DNA of 64,000 bases from Clostridiales bacterium Firm_04 (GCA_001603005.1 LVAJ01000013.1:186001-250000), one strand, 5' to 3'; shown: positions 42,820-51,772, counted from the stretch's first letter. Numbers and translations are program-made. Notes: a model not told the origin generated them from the letters alone.

Positions 42820-44376
42820 TCAGGTCGTCCGCACTTCTGCGAGCGAGACAGCTTCGGGTTCGCGCTTGCCGGATGCGTCCGAGCAGGAATACAGATCCAG
42901 CGCAACATTGACCGCATCCGGCGGCAGTTTGACGGTGATCTCCGCGAAGCCGTTTTCATCGGTCTGGATCGGATCAAGCGAAAATTGCAGCCATTTTCCC
43001 TTTTTATCAGCCGCCGGATCTTCATAGTTGGGATCCCAGTATCCCCAGCCCATGTTCAGCTTCATGCCGCTTTCCGCCGCGGCCTTGAACGTGACCGTTT
43101 TCTCGCCAAGCCCGTTGGACATGCGCCATTTTCCGGTGTCTTCCTTTTTGAAATTCACATAGATCTGTGCTTTTTCATCAGTATCGTTTTGCAGCAGCTT
43201 TCGTTTCAGCAATGTGAGGTCAGCCGCATCGAGCATATCGCTCCCGTCCGGATCCGCATTTTCCGGCGAAATGTGCGGGACTTTCTTTGTCAGCAGCACA
43301 TCGCGCAGAAATGCCGGATCCGTCCGGTCGAGCAGACCGTCCTCGTTTGCATCGCCTGCAAGGCGGTATCCAAGCACCTGCAAAATGCGGTTGCCGTAGA
43401 AATCGCAGTCTGCGGGTTCCGCGGTGTTCCGGCAGGATTCGCCGTAGCAGCTCCAGCCTTTGAGAATATTGACCTCGGCATTATCGAGAAAGAGCGTATT
43501 ATCGTAGAATTTGTTGTTCTGTCCCCAGCCCTCGACCAGCACCGCCATGTCAAAGCCGTAGCGCTGTTTTTCGCAGCCGTTGCGGTGTCCGGTGTTGTAG
43601 CGCACGATCGCGTCATTGCCCTTGACCTCGACAAAGCTGTCGCCGCCGTTTTCGCCCATGATGCCGGTGCCGTCGAATGTGCAGTATTCAACGAGATTGC
43701 CGCGCGTATACTCTTTGATATCGACATGATCCGCCGTGATGTTCGGACCGAACCGGCAATTGCGCACCGTATTGTAGTGACATTCAAATCCGTATTCCGT
43801 CGCATTTTTCGAGCTGCCGATGTACACGCCCTCGCCGTATTTCGCATTGTACAGACCGGTGTCATGGATGAAGCAGTTTTCGACAAGATTATAGCTGCTG
43901 TCGTCGATAATATGGATCGCTTCGTCGCCGATTTCCGAGACTTCGCAGCCGGAAATGACACTGTGTTCGGATTTTGCAAGGAAAATGCCCTTGCCCGCCG
44001 TGCTGACCTTGAGGTCGCGGATTTCCCAGTACGAGCCGGTGATATAGAGTGCGCATTTGCTGTCGGTCGCTGTCGTGCAAAGCGTTGCCGGATCGTCGGG
44101 ATCCTCGCTGCGCAGGATGATATGCTGATCGGGTTTGCCGCTTGCGATGGCTTCAAACACGCGCCAATGTCCGTTTTTCGGATCGGGCAGATACTTGCCG
44201 GGCTTCAGGATGATCTCATCGCCGGCTTTTGCGGATTTGAGTGCCGCGGTCAGTTCGGTGCTGTCCGAGACAATGATCTGTGTGCTGTCCGCATGGACGG
44301 CAGGGGAGCCGGTGTAGACAGAGAGCAGGCTGCCAGTCAGGAACGCGGTCAGAATCGCAGCAGAAAGATTTTTCAT
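42820..44376 (-). CDS. Secreted right-handed beta-helix protein with internal dockerin and C-terminal domain
   Basis: 518 residues. Signal peptide about 1-29. A parallel beta-helix (about 33-340), opening with STELTAALKSAKAGDEIILKPGKY, resembles pectate-lyase-type (PL1/PL9-like) and chondroitinase-B-like proteins; candidate basic/acidic surface is HVDIKEYTRGNLVEY. A dockerin follows inside the chain (about 345-405; DANEDGLLDRTD and DPDGSDMLDAAD), then a beta-sandwich module that may bind carbohydrate (about 410-518). GGAGG precedes the ATG. Activity is inferred from fold only. Confidence 0.8.
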   Translation of the reverse strand: MKNLSAAILTAFLTGSLLSVYTGSPAVHADSTQIIVSDSTELTAALKSAKAGDEIILKPGKYLPDPKNGHWRVFEAIASGKPDQHIILRSEDPDDPATLCTTATDSKCALYITGSYWEIRDLKVSTAGKGIFLAKSEHSVISGCEVSEIGDEAIHIIDDSSYNLVENCFIHDTGLYNAKYGEGVYIGSSKNATEYGFECHYNTVRNCRFGPNITADHVDIKEYTRGNLVEYCTFDGTGIMGENGGDSFVEVKGNDAIVRYNTGHRNGCEKQRYGFDMAVLVEGWGQNNKFYDNTLFLDNAEVNILKGWSCYGESCRNTAEPADCDFYGNRILQVLGYRLAGDANEDGLLDRTDPAFLRDVLLTKKVPHISPENADPDGSDMLDAADLTLLKRKLLQNDTDEKAQIYVNFKKEDTGKWRMSNGLGEKTVTFKAAAESGMKLNMGWGYWDPNYEDPAADKKGKWLQFSLDPIQTDENGFAEITVKLPPDAVNVALDLYSCSDASGKREPEAVSLAEVRTT

Positions 44377-44408
44377 ATGCGCACCTCCAATGTCAGATCG
44401 TTGATTTT

Positions 44409-44437
44409 ATTATACATCTTTTATCGGGATATTGCAA
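44409..44437 (-). promoter_or_regulatory. Promoter of the beta-helix gene
   Basis: TTGCAA (44432-44437), 17 bases, TATAAT (44409-44414) on the minus strand. Confidence 0.65.
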
Positions 44438-44541
44438 GAGAGTATCTTGTCCTGCGGGATATGATTCTATGGAAGTGAATAGTGAATGGTGAAAAGTGAA
44501 CAATGAAAAGTGAATTGCTGCGACGGGCGACGAGAGCACTT

Positions 44542-44587
44542 GCACGCTTCGCTATGAGTTTGCAAGCAAACTCATAGCGAAGCGTGC
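44542..44587. repeat. 46-bp perfect palindrome
   Basis: A 22-base arm (44542-44563) and its exact complement (44566-44587) are separated by only AA. Each arm contains CGCTTCGCTATGAGTTTG, closely related to the 28-bp interspersed element next to it. Confidence 0.9.
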
Positions 44588-44803
44588 GTGCAGCCCATTC
44601 AAAATCATCGCGCAGCGATACCAAAACAGCGGCGAGGAATCATCCCCGCCGCCGTTTTTGTGTTTGATCTTGCGCGAATAATGCTTTTTGTCTGTCTCCG
44701 CGATGCGCGTGACAGGGGAGCATGTCCATGTGCCGCGCTGTCTGCGGTCATGCTCGCGCTTTTGCTTTTTGCTCATTTTGTCGTATGGAACAAATTGCTT
44801 CAT
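44552..44803 (-). CDS. Small basic protein encoded after rtcB, with a probably altered C-terminus
   Basis: 83 residues. The first 50 (MKQFVPYDKMSKKQKREHDR, ...TWTCSPVTRIAETDKKHYSR) resemble a small Lys/Arg-rich protein often found near rtcB in Firmicutes. After KHKNGGG the frame runs through a terminator-like hairpin (ACGGCGGCGGGGA/TCCTCGCCGCTGT) and a repeat element before stopping, so the tail probably is not ancestral. Its ATG overlaps the rtcB stop in ATGA, which couples translation. Confidence 0.65.
   Translation of the reverse strand: MKQFVPYDKMSKKQKREHDRRQRGTWTCSPVTRIAETDKKHYSRKIKHKNGGGDDSSPLFWYRCAMILNGLHARFAMSLLANS
44595..44622. repeat. 28-bp interspersed element, second copy
   Basis: 26 of 28 bases match 11082-11109, including the ATCGC-GCA-GCGAT hairpin. 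As in the first copy, it lies at the 3' end of a coding frame. Confidence 0.65.
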
Positions 44804-46008
44804 GCTTCGTCACCTGCCTTGAAATTGTAGATCGGGCGAATGATCTCGCTGATCTCGACGGTATCGCCGATGCAGCCGATGATCGCTTCCGCCGGCTTAT
44901 ACGCCATCGGGCATTCATCCAGCGTCCCGCGGCAGACCGATGTCGTATAGATGCCGGACATCTGCTTTTTGTATTCCGACACCGTGAACGATGCCTTTGC
45001 TTCTGCGCGGGACATCAGCCGTCCGGCGCCGTGCGGTGCGGACTGGTTCCAGTCGTCGTTTCCCTTGCCGATGCAGATGAGACTGCCGTCGCGCATATTC
45101 ATCGGGATCAGCAGCTTTTCGCCAAGCCTTGCCGAGACCGCGCCCTTGCGCAGGATCATGTGCTCGGTGTCGATGTAATTGTGGATCGTCGTGAACTGCT
45201 CTGCGGCATGCAGTCCCATGCCGCGGATGATCTCATCCATCATCGCTTTGCGGTTCAGCATCGCAAATTCTTGCGTCAGCTTCATGTCGTGCAGATACTG
45301 CCGGAACAGCTCGCCTTCGGTATAGGCAAGATGCTTCGGGACATCCGTGCGCTTGACCGATTTCAGCTTTTTCAGCTCTTTCTGGATCTGATGCGCTTTG
45401 CCCTGTGCTTTCAGGTCAGCGATCAATGCGTCAGCTTCCTGTCTGGATGCGCGGTTCAGCCGGCGGTAAGCCTCTTCCTGATAATATTTTGCAACCTCTA
45501 CGCCGAGATGCCGCGATCCGGAATGAATGACGATGTAAATGCTGCCGTCCTCGCCCTGATCGGCTTCGATGAAATGATTTCCGCCGCCGAGAGAGCCGAT
45601 GCTCAGCACGGCGCGCGGCACATGGATCTGATCCGCACAATAGAGCGCTGACAGATCGAATTTTGCTGCAAAGCGATGCGGCGTTTCGCGCACGGAAAAT
45701 CCGGACGGAATGCTGCGGTAGATCAGCTTGTCAAGCTTTTGCAGCTCAATGTGTGTTTCTTTGAGCCGGACGGTCTCCATGCCGCAGCCGATATCGACGC
45801 CGACAAGATTCGGGATCGCCGTATCCTGCACGGTCATGGTCGTGCCGACGGTACAGCCGGCGCCCGCATGGACATCCGGCATGATGCGGATTTTTGCGCC
45901 CGCACTCACGGGCTGATTGCAGAGCGACAGGATCTGCGCGATCGCGCTTTCCTCTGCAATCTCTGCAAAGATCTTCGCAGATGCGTATTTTCCCTGTAAT
46001 TCAAACAT
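44800..46008 (-). CDS. rtcB: RtcB-family RNA ligase
   Basis: 402 residues from the ATG at 46008 (AAAGGA upstream). RtcB joins 2',3'-cyclic phosphate or 3'-phosphate RNA ends to 5'-OH ends using GTP and Mn. Seen: IMPDVHAGAGCTVGTTM, VGVDIGCGM with the metal-binding Asp/Cys, LGGGNHFIE, HSGSRHLG and the guanylylated His in SAPHGAGRLMSR. Upstream are a consensus promoter, a 28-codon ORF and an intrinsic terminator, so expression may be attenuated. A small basic protein is coupled downstream. Confidence 0.95.
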   Translation of the reverse strand: MFELQGKYASAKIFAEIAEESAIAQILSLCNQPVSAGAKIRIMPDVHAGAGCTVGTTMTVQDTAIPNLVGVDIGCGMETVRLKETHIELQKLDKLIYRSIPSGFSVRETPHRFAAKFDLSALYCADQIHVPRAVLSIGSLGGGNHFIEADQGEDGSIYIVIHSGSRHLGVEVAKYYQEEAYRRLNRASRQEADALIADLKAQGKAHQIQKELKKLKSVKRTDVPKHLAYTEGELFRQYLHDMKLTQEFAMLNRKAMMDEIIRGMGLHAAEQFTTIHNYIDTEHMILRKGAVSARLGEKLLIPMNMRDGSLICIGKGNDDWNQSAPHGAGRLMSRAEAKASFTVSEYKKQMSGIYTTSVCRGTLDECPMAYKPAEAIIGCIGDTVEISEIIRPIYNFKAGDEA

Positions 46009-46032
46009 ATGTGTCCTTTCCGGAGCTGCCGC

Positions 46033-46065
46033 AAAAAAGGCACCCCTGCAAACGCAGAGATGCCT
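46033..46065 (-). terminator. Terminator/attenuator between leader ORF and rtcB
   Basis: On the minus strand AGGCATCTCTGC and GCAGGGGTGCCT form a 12-bp stem with GU pairs and a 4-base loop, followed by TTTTTT. It lies 25 bases before the rtcB start and 31 bases after the leader ORF stop. Confidence 0.82.
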
Positions 46066-46095
46066 TGTCATTTCTGAAAAATGCACATGCAGCGG

Positions 46096-46182
46096 TTATC
46101 GCGCATGCGTGCGGGCAAACTCCATGTTCCCTGATTTGATTGTTCGTATGCTGTTGTAATATGCAATTGCTGTATGCTTCAT
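46096..46182 (-). CDS. 28-codon leader ORF upstream of rtcB
   Basis: MKHTAIAYYNSIRTIKSGNM plus EFARTHAR, with AAAGGCGG before the ATG, beginning about 26 bases after the predicted transcription start. Its position, promoter-ORF-terminator-rtcB, is that of an attenuator peptide, although no amino acid is strongly over-represented. Alternatively it is an independent microprotein with its own terminator. Confidence 0.55.
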   Translation of the reverse strand: MKHTAIAYYNSIRTIKSGNMEFARTHAR

Positions 46183-46214
46183 GGTGTTCACCGCCTTTCT
46201 TTGAATTTGAGTCC

Positions 46215-46243
46215 ATTATAGGCGCTTTGGTGTGATTTGTCAA
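46215..46243 (-). promoter_or_regulatory. Consensus promoter of the rtcB transcript
   Basis: TTGACA (46238-46243), 17 bases, TATAAT (46215-46220) on the minus strand. Confidence 0.85.
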
Positions 46244-46346
46244 GCGTATTCTGAATATTGTAACCGATTTGTAGCGGGTTCGTGATGATTTTGGAGATAT
46301 GCCCGCATTTGTGGGATTGGTCGAAACAGGGAGTCATAAAAAAGAG

Positions 46347-46560
46347 GAATCCGCTTCGCGGATGCTATTTGGAATGGGAAAAGCTGCCCCTTTCAGAAAG
46401 GGGGGCTTTTCCCAAGCCCTTTTCTTCCCGAAACAGAACGCTGGGGTGTTCCGCTCTCTGCGGAGAGCATGTTTTGCGAAGCAAAACTGCTCAGTTTGCT
46501 TGCAAACGTGAGCGGCTTATGGCTCTGCCCTAAGAACCCGCGAACTTTTGAAAAAGTTCG
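46347..46560. other. Noncoding stretch packed with short inverted repeats
   Basis: Successive hairpins: GCATCCGCG-type near 46349-46364; GGGAAAAGC...GCTTTTCCC with inner CCCCTTTC/AAAGGGG (46376-46413); GCTCTC/GAGAGC (46453-46468); GTTTTGC/GCAAAAC (46471-46487); CGAACTTTT/AAAAAGTTCG (46541-46560). No protein-like frame. It could be decayed small mobile elements or a structured RNA. Confidence 0.55.
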
Positions 46561-46641
46561 ATCAAAACTTTAATACTGGTGCGCGTCGGATGCGTAATAA
46601 TAAATCCCTGAACAGCCACTCCCATGATCCCGCTGCAATAC

Positions 46642-46680
46642 AAAGCCCCGAAGCGTTAATTGTTCAACGCTTCGGGGCTT
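46642..46680. terminator. Terminator of the sugar ABC operon
   Basis: AAGCCCCGAAGCGTT and AACGCTTCGGGGCTT arms; it lies 17 bases past the stop at 46697 on the minus strand. Confidence 0.82.
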
Positions 46681-46696
46681 GTTTTGTATTGCTGTT

Positions 46697-47131
46697 TCAG
46701 GAATTTGAGACTGCCTGCAATTGCCTGATGACTTCCTTTTGCACCGGAAGCCGCTCCCATTTGCGGTAGGTCTTGCAGTATTCCTTGCAGAGCGCCGCCG
46801 CATCCTGTTTGTTCAGGCAGGGGATCAGCTCTTTGCTCAGTCCGTGCACCGCGATCAGCATCCAGAATGCGCTCTGCGGTTCACGGTGCAGCACCGGAAT
46901 CTGATAGATGTAGGAGAGCACGCCGGTCACCGCTTCGGAATCCGGTTTCTGCGCTGCAAACTGGTGCAGCACCGATTCCAGCTGCGCCGGAAATGCCGTA
47001 TGACACGGATCGTCCGAAGCCTTTTTGCCGATGCCGAACATGCCGTCCGTGACACGGCGTTCCTGCTCTGCGCGGATCGCAGCGTCAAGATATTGCAGAT
47101 AAAGCTCCTGAATATCGGTCAGACAGATCAT
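46697..47131 (-). CDS. Hypothetical helical protein at the end of the sugar ABC operon
   Basis: 144 residues, soluble and mostly helical, start MICLTDIQELYLQYLDAAIR. Its ATG overlaps the previous stop in ATGA. No motif or family recognised. Position as last gene of the operon, before a strong terminator, suggests a role tied to the transporter, but this is position only. Confidence 0.65.
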   Translation of the reverse strand: MICLTDIQELYLQYLDAAIRAEQERRVTDGMFGIGKKASDDPCHTAFPAQLESVLHQFAAQKPDSEAVTGVLSYIYQIPVLHREPQSAFWMLIAVHGLSKELIPCLNKQDAAALCKEYCKTYRKWERLPVQKEVIRQLQAVSNS

Positions 47132-47412
47132 GCTTCATCACCCTTTTCCTGCTCTGTATCCGACGGTTCTGCCGGCTTTTGCGCAGCGGTAAGATCCGTT
47201 TTCAGCCGGTACAGCACATAGCCTGCAAACAGCAGCGCCGCCAGTATCATGATGCTGCCGAGCAGCCTTGCGGTCGTGACCGGCATCGTCGTATCCTGAT
47301 TTGTCATGATCTGAAATCCAAGATAGATCAGATAGCCGGATACCAGCGCACGCAGCGCGGCTGCCGTATAGGCTTTGTTCTTCTTCTGCGGATCGGTATT
47401 CTGATTCTGCAT
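47128..47412 (-). CDS. Small two-helix membrane protein
   Basis: 94 residues with two hydrophobic segments (about 16-36 and 48-68) and a charged C-terminal tail ending EKGDEA. GAAAGGAG precedes the ATG. It lies 43 bases after the ABC permease gene and is coupled to the next gene by a 4-base overlap. Function unknown. Confidence 0.7.
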   Translation of the reverse strand: MQNQNTDPQKKNKAYTAAALRALVSGYLIYLGFQIMTNQDTTMPVTTARLLGSIMILAALLFAGYVLYRLKTDLTAAQKPAEPSDTEQEKGDEA

Positions 47413-47454
47413 GATCCTGTGCTCCTTTCGGATGCTGCTGATTTGTTCGGAAAA

Positions 47455-48615
47455 TCAGCCTGCCTTGCCGGTTTTGTGGTTGGAAACGACATCGAAGATA
47501 ACAGCGACGAGCAGAACTGCGCCCTTGACGACATACTGCCAGTTGTTGTCCAGACCGATGATCGACATGCCCTGATTGATGACGCCCAGCAGGATCGCGC
47601 CGACCATGATGCCCGGAACCGTACCGCTGCCGCCGTATGCGGATGCGCCGCCGATGAAGCAGGAACCGATCGCGTCCATTTCAAAGGAGTTACCGGTATC
47701 GCCGTTGACGGAGCCGATACGCGCTGCCATGAGCAGACCGGAAAGACCTGCCAGCAGAGACATCGAGGTATATGCCATGAAGTACACCTTTTCGGTGTTG
47801 ATACCGGAAAGCTTGGTTGCCTTCTCGTTGCCGCCGACTGCATAGAAATATCTGCCGAATGCGGTCTTCGAGGTGATGAATGCGTAGATCAGGACAACTG
47901 CCAGCACCCACAGTGCCATGACCGGAATGCCCTTGTAATGCGCAAGCTTCCATGTGTAGAACAGTACAAGCGCGTCGATGACAGCGATCTTGCCGAATTC
48001 GGACGCAGCAGATGCCTGCTTATAGCCCTTCTTTTCCTTTTGCAGTCTGCTCCGGTAGGTGTTGAAAAGCAGGAATGCTGCGATTGCGATGCCGACGATG
48101 AATGCCGACCATTTGGTATCGTTATCAATTCCGGGGACATTGATATACGATGCGAAAATGTTCAGGAAGGTCTGGTTTGCGATCGGAACGGTCTTGGAAC
48201 CGAGGATCGCACGGCCGAGACCGCGGAACAGGAACATGCCTGCCAGCGTACAGATAAACGGGGGAATGTGGATGTTGCCGATCCAGAAGCCCTGCCAGAT
48301 GCCGATGAGCACGGACAGTGCCAGACAGAGGAAGATGACAACGATCGGATGCATGCCGGTGTTCGCGAGCAGCTGCGCGGCGATCGCGCCGACCAGACAG
48401 ACCGTCGAGCCGACAGAAAGGTCGATGTTGCCGCCCGTCAGAATGCAGAGCAGCATGCCGCATGCCATGACAAGCACATATGCGTTTTGCAGCAGCAGAT
48501 TCGAGAGGTTCTGCGGATAGAGCAGACGTCCGCCCGTCAGGACTGCAAACAGGATGAAAACAACACCAAGCGCAATGACCATGGTGTATTTCTTGATAAA
48601 GGTCTTTGTGTTCAT
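47455..48615 (-). CDS. mmsB: Multiple-monosaccharide ABC transporter permease
   Basis: 386 residues, about ten membrane helices, of the ribose/xylose-type permease family (RbsC/XylH/GguB). Marks: LTGGNIDLSVGS near residue 60, the EAA-like loop GRYFYAVGGNEKATKLSGIN, and FIGGASAYGGSGTVPG. The insert of basic residues between helices 5 and 6 (RSRLQKEKKGYKQ) is typical of the MmsB/XylH group. It is 14 bases downstream of mmsA. Confidence 0.9.
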   Translation of the reverse strand: MNTKTFIKKYTMVIALGVVFILFAVLTGGRLLYPQNLSNLLLQNAYVLVMACGMLLCILTGGNIDLSVGSTVCLVGAIAAQLLANTGMHPIVVIFLCLALSVLIGIWQGFWIGNIHIPPFICTLAGMFLFRGLGRAILGSKTVPIANQTFLNIFASYINVPGIDNDTKWSAFIVGIAIAAFLLFNTYRSRLQKEKKGYKQASAASEFGKIAVIDALVLFYTWKLAHYKGIPVMALWVLAVVLIYAFITSKTAFGRYFYAVGGNEKATKLSGINTEKVYFMAYTSMSLLAGLSGLLMAARIGSVNGDTGNSFEMDAIGSCFIGGASAYGGSGTVPGIMVGAILLGVINQGMSIIGLDNNWQYVVKGAVLLVAVIFDVVSNHKTGKAG

Positions 48616-48629
48616 ATTGCATTCCTCAC

Positions 48630-50165
48630 TTATTGTTTATCGGATTGGAGAATCGCCGCCATGATCTTTTCCTGCGTCGCTTCGGAAGCAGGCATCTCTG
48701 CGACCATTTTTCCTTCGTTCATGACATAGATGCGGTCACACATGCCGAGCAGTTCGGGCATTTCCGATGAGATCATGATGACGGATTTGCCCTGCGCAAC
48801 GAGATCGTTCATGATGCAGTAGATCTCGTATTTCGCGCCGACATCAATGCCGCGCGTCGGTTCATCGAGGATCAGCACCTCCGGATCGGCAAACATCCAT
48901 TTTGCCAGCAGCACCTTCTGCTGATTGCCGCCCGAAAGATTGCCGACCTCCTGCTGAACGGAAGGCGTCTTGGTGCGGAGCTTTTCCTTGTATTCCTCGG
49001 CGACGGCGTTTTCCTTGTCCGTGTCGATGATGCCCTTGCTGCAAACCTTGTCCAGACGGGACATCGTGGTGTTTTTCGCGATGCTCTCGGTCAGGATCAG
49101 TCCGTTGCCCTTGCGGTCTTCTGTGACATAGGCAAGACCGGCTTCGATCGCTTCGCGGACAGTTTTGAGTGTCTGCGGCTTGCCGTCGATTTTCAGGCTG
49201 CCGGAAATATTCGTGCCGTATGAGCCGCCGAAAATGGACATTGCCAGCTCGGTTCTGCCTGCACCCTGCAAGCCGGAGAATCCGACGATCTCGCCGCGGT
49301 GTACATTGAACGAAACGCCGTCCACGACCTTTTTCTCCGTATAGAGCGGATGATGCACCGTCCAGTTTTTGACTTCCATGCCGATCTTCTCGCTGACATG
49401 ATGCTCACGGGCAGGGTAGCGGTCGCTGAGCTCTCGTCCGACCATGCCCTGAATGATGCGGTCTTCATTGATATTGTGATCGGCATTGTCGATCGTTTCG
49501 ATCGTGGTGCCGTCGCGGATGACGGTGATCTTATCTGCGACATAAGAGATCTCGTTCAGCTTATGCGAGATGATGATGGACGTCATGCCTTCTTCTTTGA
49601 AGTGCAGCAGCAGATCCAGCAGCATTTTTGCATCTTCCTCATTCAGCGAGGACGTCGGTTCATCGAGGATCAGCAGCTTGACCTTTTTGCTGAGTGCCTT
49701 TGCAATTTCGACGAGCTGCTGCTTGCCGGTACCGATATCTTTGATGAGGGTGGTGGGTTCCTCTTTCAGACCGACCTGCCGCATGTGTTCGCTGGCTTCA
49801 TGATAGGTGCGGTCCCAGTCGATGCCGAAGCGTCCCTTGCGCTCGTTGCCGAGGAACATGTTCTCGCCGATCGAGAGTTCCGGAATCAGCGCGAGCTCCT
49901 GATGAATGATGACGATGCCGACTTCTTCGCTGTCATGCAGTGTTTTGAACTGACAGACCTTGCCGTTGTAGACGATATCGCCGGTGTAGGAGCCGAAGGG
50001 ATAGGTTCCGCTGAGTACATTCATCAGCGTGGATTTTCCGGCACCGTTTTCGCCGACCAGTGCGTGGATCTCACCGCGTTCGACCTTGAGATTGACCTGA
50101 TCGAGTGCCTTGACGCCCGGAAATTCCTTTGTGATATTTTTCATTTCAAGGATGTAATCAGCCAA
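48630..50165 (-). CDS. mmsA: Multiple-monosaccharide ABC transporter, duplicated ATPase
   Basis: 511 residues with two ABC domains. Domain 1: [24 protein letters not shown] and [11 protein letters not shown]; domain 2: [10 protein letters not shown] (degenerate Walker A), [14 protein letters not shown] and [13 protein letters not shown]. It energises sugar import with MmsB. The start is a TTG at 50165: GGAGG is 7 bases upstream of it, while the upstream ATG would place that GGAGG inside the gene. Length then matches the family. Confidence 0.92.
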   Translation of the reverse strand: MADYILEMKNITKEFPGVKALDQVNLKVERGEIHALVGENGAGKSTLMNVLSGTYPFGSYTGDIVYNGKVCQFKTLHDSEEVGIVIIHQELALIPELSIGENMFLGNERKGRFGIDWDRTYHEASEHMRQVGLKEEPTTLIKDIGTGKQQLVEIAKALSKKVKLLILDEPTSSLNEEDAKMLLDLLLHFKEEGMTSIIISHKLNEISYVADKITVIRDGTTIETIDNADHNINEDRIIQGMVGRELSDRYPAREHHVSEKIGMEVKNWTVHHPLYTEKKVVDGVSFNVHRGEIVGFSGLQGAGRTELAMSIFGGSYGTNISGSLKIDGKPQTLKTVREAIEAGLAYVTEDRKGNGLILTESIAKNTTMSRLDKVCSKGIIDTDKENAVAEEYKEKLRTKTPSVQQEVGNLSGGNQQKVLLAKWMFADPEVLILDEPTRGIDVGAKYEIYCIMNDLVAQGKSVIMISSEMPELLGMCDRIYVMNEGKMVAEMPASEATQEKIMAAILQSDKQ

Positions 50166-50228
50166 GTGGATTCCTCCTTTTTTCATATTTCGGATCGTTT
50201 TTCCGGATGCATACGGCAAACGATCCGT

Positions 50229-50259
50229 AAAAAAGCAGGGCAGGCATTGCCCGCCCTGC
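50229..50259 (-). terminator. Terminator between sugar-binding protein gene and mmsA
   Basis: GCAGGGCGGGCA and TGCCTGCCCTGC stem followed by six Ts on the minus strand. Partial read-through would give much binding protein and little membrane complex, a common arrangement. Confidence 0.85.
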
Positions 50260-50290
50260 TGCTGAGATGTTCGGTTTCAAATCGAAATCA

Positions 50291-51469
50291 TCAGGTTGTC
50301 GAAGCAGTGGATTCGAGATATTTATTGCTGCTGTCCCACTTGTAGAGACCGGTGTCAACGAGCTTCTGGAGCGAGTCCTTGGTGATGACATACGGTACAA
50401 GCAGATAAGAAGGAACTGTCTTAACACCGTTGTTGTAGGATTCAGTGTCATATGTTGCTTCGGCAGAAAGCGAGCTGATCAGAGAGCCGTCAGGCGAATT
50501 GCCTTCGAGGATCTGTTTGGAGACTTCCAGTGTCACGCCGGCTTCATCGCTGACGTTCTTGTAAACGGTCATCGTCTGGACGCCGTCCACGATGTTGCGC
50601 AGGTTTGCGATATCGCCGTCCTGACCGGTGACGATCGGGGTGTTGTCGCCTGCGTAGTCAGACTTGATTGCCTGTGCGACGCCAAGTGCGGTGGAGTCAT
50701 TGGAGCAGAGTGCAACATCCAGCACAGTACCGTCAGAGTAGTAGGATGCGAGGGTGTTCTGCATGTTTTCCAGTGCGGTATCGGTAGACCAGCCCGGTGT
50801 CGCGACCTGCTCGAAAACCTTCTTGCCGGACGGGATCACGAGCTTGCCGGAATCAATGTAGGACTTCAGAGCATCGTATGCGCCGTTGAAGAAGTAGCCT
50901 GCGTTGTTGTCGGCGGGATCGCCCGCGGTAAATTCGATATTGAACGAACCGTCAGCGTTATCGAGGTCAAGCTGATCTCTGACAAATTCGCCCTGCAGCT
51001 TGCCGACGGTGTAGTTGTCGAAGGAAACGTAGTAGCTGACCGCATCGGTGTTCATGATGAGTCGGTCATATGCGACGACCGGAATATTCGCTTTCTTTGC
51101 ATCGTCGAGCGTCTGGGAAAGGGTGTTGCCGTCGATCGCGGCGATCAGAAGCAGGTTGACGCCGTCTGCGATCATGCCCTGGATGTCATTGTTCTGCTGG
51201 TTTGTGTCATTATCGGAGTACTTCAGTTCAACCTTATAGCCTGCATTTTCAAACTGACCTTTCAGGTATTCGCCGTCACGGTTCCAGCGCTCGAGCGCTT
51301 TGGTCGGCATTGCGATACCGACTGTCTTGGAGCCGCCCTTATTGGAAGAAGCGGGCTTGTTTTCAGACGATGTGCCGGAAGGTGCAGCATTCGTTCCGCA
51401 TGCGGCAAGGGATGCAGCCATGGACGCGCAGAGAATTGCTGCTGTGATCTTTTGGGCTGTTTTTTTCAT
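50291..51469 (-). CDS. Sugar-binding lipoprotein of the multiple-monosaccharide ABC transporter (ChvE-like)
   Basis: 392 residues from the ATG at 51469 (GGAGGAA upstream). Lipoprotein signal with lipobox SLAACG (Cys about 24) followed by a Ser/Asn-rich linker. The mature part is a periplasmic-binding-protein type I fold of the ChvE/MmsE kind: GIAMPTKALERWNRDGEYLK, SDNDTNQQNNDIQGMIADGV and PIVTGQDGDIANLRNIVDG. It captures monosaccharides outside the membrane; which sugars cannot be read. Confidence 0.92.
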   Translation of the reverse strand: MKKTAQKITAAILCASMAASLAACGTNAAPSGTSSENKPASSNKGGSKTVGIAMPTKALERWNRDGEYLKGQFENAGYKVELKYSDNDTNQQNNDIQGMIADGVNLLLIAAIDGNTLSQTLDDAKKANIPVVAYDRLIMNTDAVSYYVSFDNYTVGKLQGEFVRDQLDLDNADGSFNIEFTAGDPADNNAGYFFNGAYDALKSYIDSGKLVIPSGKKVFEQVATPGWSTDTALENMQNTLASYYSDGTVLDVALCSNDSTALGVAQAIKSDYAGDNTPIVTGQDGDIANLRNIVDGVQTMTVYKNVSDEAGVTLEVSKQILEGNSPDGSLISSLSAEATYDTESYNNGVKTVPSYLLVPYVITKDSLQKLVDTGLYKWDSSNKYLESTASTT

Positions 51470-51525
51470 AGGATTTCCTCCAGTCAATGATTATTAAGAA
51501 GCGGATTTCGGCTTCCCGTACATCT

Positions 51526-51554
51526 ATTTTACTCTTATTTTTGTACAATGTCAA
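51526..51554 (-). promoter_or_regulatory. Promoter of the sugar ABC operon
   Basis: TTGACA (51549-51554), 17 bases, TAAAAT (51526-51531) on the minus strand. 51555-51772 upstream is AT-rich and shows no gene; no clear operator was recognised. Confidence 0.65.
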
Positions 51555-51772
51555 TACAAAACGTTGATTTTCGGCTGTAATATACAAGAAAAAATCTGAT
51601 TCATTGTGCAACTTGACCGAGCAAATCTCAAAATATTCCACATACATGTGCGTACATCCTATATCAAGTTGTATGTATCTGTCAAAACGGCAAAAATGCG
51701 GTTCCCCAGTTGTTACCGAAAGAATGTGCCGGATTCGTGACTGAACGGAATCTGCAAGATGTACGTATATAC

